From assembly GCA_934277435.1 (NCBI GenBank), contig CAKQUE010000001.1, forward strand, positions 62,001 through 126,000: a stretch of DNA of 64,000 bases. Reading direction: 5' to 3'. The notes under the pieces were generated by a model, which searched no databases, was not told where the DNA came from, and saw only the letters and a program-made list of their open reading frames with translations. Positions 62,965-64,000 of the stretch are shown one piece after another (the first letter of the stretch is position 1; every line of letters starts with the position of its first letter). A program made the position numbers and the translations under genes. Source of the stretch: an uncultured Alphaproteobacteria bacterium. GTDB taxonomy: Bacteria > Pseudomonadota > Alphaproteobacteria > RF32 > CAG-239.

Positions 62965-63000
62965 CCACCGGATTTTAATTTATCCGGTGGTTTTCTTTTA
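62965..63000 (+). terminator. Intrinsic terminator after the ECF sigma operon
   Basis: CCACCGGAT and ATCCGGTGG form a 9-bp stem with an 8-base loop, followed by TTTTCTTTT. It also lies opposite the end of the convergent membrane protein gene. Confidence 0.9.
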
Positions 63001-63002
63001 AT

Positions 63003-63938
63003 TTATTTTTTTTCCTTCTTATTTTTTCGAGATTTTCCGGATTTTGCTTTTTTGGCCGATTTTTTGACTCTGGAGTTATCATTTTCAGCTTCCGGCAGTG
63101 TTATATCATTTTTTTGCGAATCCATGCTTGAATTTTCATCTGACGGACTCGAATTTTCTGGCAAAAATATTTGTTGAATTGCTCTTAAAAGCATAGTAAG
63201 CATTGCCGCAACGAGCAAAATAACTAAATTATTTATAAATTCGCAAATAAATGAAGTCGCTACATCATTTTGTTCTACTAATAAACTCTTGATACTCATG
63301 GCTACTTTAATTATCAATAAATTAGATATCAAAAGTAAAAGGCAGAACGGCACAATTATACTAAAATTTTTATCTTTTGTTTGCTGCCAGACATATTTTA
63401 ATGATGGCACTTTGCCATTATCCAACAAATAGCTTATGGCTGCGGAATAGCGTAATACTAAAAACGGAAGCCAACAACTTGCAAAAGCCAGTAAAAACCA
63501 CATAAATTCTATCCGCCAATCCGGATTTGCCTTTTTTTGAACAATAGCAAAACAAATAACTGGTCCGGCAATAAAAGTTAAACAAGAACCGAGAATAACT
63601 CCGATTTTAATTAATTTTTCCTTATTTAACTTTAAAAAGCTCAAAAAATCAAACTGTTGTTTATATTTAGATTGAGTAGAAATGTCACAGCAAAAAGAAA
63701 ACCACAAAAAAATCTGCACTAAAAGCGCTAAAACATAGATTATATATGTGCCTTTTACATTTGAAGCATAGCACCACCAGCTTGCTTGGTTTATCTGACA
63801 TGAAAATGTCCATTGTCCCAAAATTCCGGTAATGCTAGTCAAAATAAGAGAATACCATAAAAATGTTTTCCACTGTGCAAAAATCTCGCTAATAAGAGTT
63901 AAAGTTTTCCAAAGAATTTTCGGTAAAATCAGCTTCAT
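63003..63938 (-). CDS. Polytopic membrane protein with lysine-rich tail, unknown function
   Basis: 311 residues, not recognised. About six membrane helices between residues ~20 and 265 (including YIIYVLALLVQIFLWFSFCC, WFLLAFASCWLPFLVLRYSA, IIVPFCLLLLISNLLIIKVA and LVILLVAAMLTMLLRAI). The general pattern of paired helices resembles uncharacterised DUF975- or GDPD-membrane-type families. The last ~45 residues are disordered, first acidic (SSPSDENSSMDSQ) then strongly basic (KKSAKKAKSGKSRKNKKEKK), facing the cytoplasm, as if to touch RNA, DNA or acidic lipids. ATG 63936-63938 lies 1 base after the stop of the upstream gene, so it is second or later in an operon continuing beyond the window. Confidence 0.65.
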   Translation of the reverse strand: MKLILPKILWKTLTLISEIFAQWKTFLWYSLILTSITGILGQWTFSCQINQASWWCYASNVKGTYIIYVLALLVQIFLWFSFCCDISTQSKYKQQFDFLSFLKLNKEKLIKIGVILGSCLTFIAGPVICFAIVQKKANPDWRIEFMWFLLAFASCWLPFLVLRYSAAISYLLDNGKVPSLKYVWQQTKDKNFSIIVPFCLLLLISNLLIIKVAMSIKSLLVEQNDVATSFICEFINNLVILLVAAMLTMLLRAIQQIFLPENSSPSDENSSMDSQKNDITLPEAENDNSRVKKSAKKAKSGKSRKNKKEKK

Positions 63939-63939
63939 T

Positions 63940-64000
63940 CTAAATTTCCTTTACTAAAGACACTCCAGGTATTTCCCTAATTGAAGATAATAAGCCGCCA
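63940..64000 (-). CDS. C-terminal tail of a gene extending beyond the window
   Basis: The last 19 codons and stop (TAG) of a minus-strand frame, ending GLLSSIREIPGVSLVKEI. The I-R-x-I-P-G-V-x-x-V pattern recalls the end of ACT-type regulatory domains, but 19 residues are too few to name a family. The 1-base gap to the next start shows translational coupling. Confidence 0.5.
   Translation of the reverse strand, partial: GGLLSSIREIPGVSLVKEI

Noticed and set aside
1..64000. tRNA, rRNA, CRISPR array, prophage or integrase-flanked island
   Set aside because: No cloverleaf, rRNA-like stretch, regularly spaced direct repeat or phage structural gene was found in the short intergenic regions; the only tyrosine recombinase is the housekeeping Xer type.

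Overview
The window is a 64 kb stretch of a low-GC alphaproteobacterial chromosome, probably from an uncultured, gut- or host-associated lineage related to Rhodospirillales. The lineage call rests on gene sets and gene order: AddAB (not RecBCD) next to thioredoxin, rluD next to rpoH, aroK divergent from a small membrane gene plus xerD, an F0 operon with both b' and b subunits, an alphaproteobacterial-type L17, and pilin-like proteins with a GRSMIEMLGVLAII start. The placement below class level is recalled from general knowledge, not proved by the sequence. Coding density is high, with many 4-14 bp gene overlaps. I see no rRNA, tRNA, CRISPR array or transposase.

Layout. 0-4 kb: uvrA (cut at the window edge) and a Leu/Ile/Val-type binding protein. 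4-5.6 kb: a pilin-like gene behind a structured leader, then a lone rplQ. 5.7-12.1 kb: a minus-strand operon murJ, DUF2333-like, nfuA, Bax-like, gloB, sensor kinase. 12.1-15.1 kb: a cysteine-rich secreted protein and a small unknown protein. 15.2-21.4 kb: anmK-like, ABC ATPase, a giant GldF/GldG/DUF4340 fusion, CDF transporter. 21.4-24 kb: tyrS, a second pilin-like gene with the same type of leader, trxA. 24-32.3 kb: aroK-rph-rdgB-addB-addA. 32.3-37.2 kb: small membrane protein, xerD, dciA, DsbA-like, atpI-B-E-F'-F. 37.4-44.3 kb: fba, then a minus operon MinD-like, J-domain/SH3, tgt, LOG, ABC exporter. 44.4-46.6 kb: binding protein, GST, lipoprotein. 46.5-54.2 kb: RND efflux trio, rpoH, rluD. 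54.3-61.6 kb: four unrecognised genes ending in a VirD4/TraG-type coupling ATPase. 61.7-63 kb: a CnrY-CnrH-CnrX-like ECF sigma module. 63-64 kb: a membrane protein and the tail of another gene.

Most notable. (1) The two pilin-like genes are each preceded by a ~190-nt candidate structured RNA. Both copies have the same architecture: promoter, exactly 27 nt, GGGCG, a long-range helix enclosing hairpins, a pseudoknot, an intrinsic terminator. Paired positions have changed together between the copies, including an A-U to U-A swap in the pseudoknot. I do not recognise the family. (2) The 54.3-61.6 kb cluster looks like a cytoplasmic/inner-membrane coupling complex of a type IV-like secretion machine made of unknown partners. 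(3) Several familiar families lack key residues here (Bax-like glucosaminidase, AnmK, MinD-like ATPase), and one ABC system has three normally separate proteins fused.
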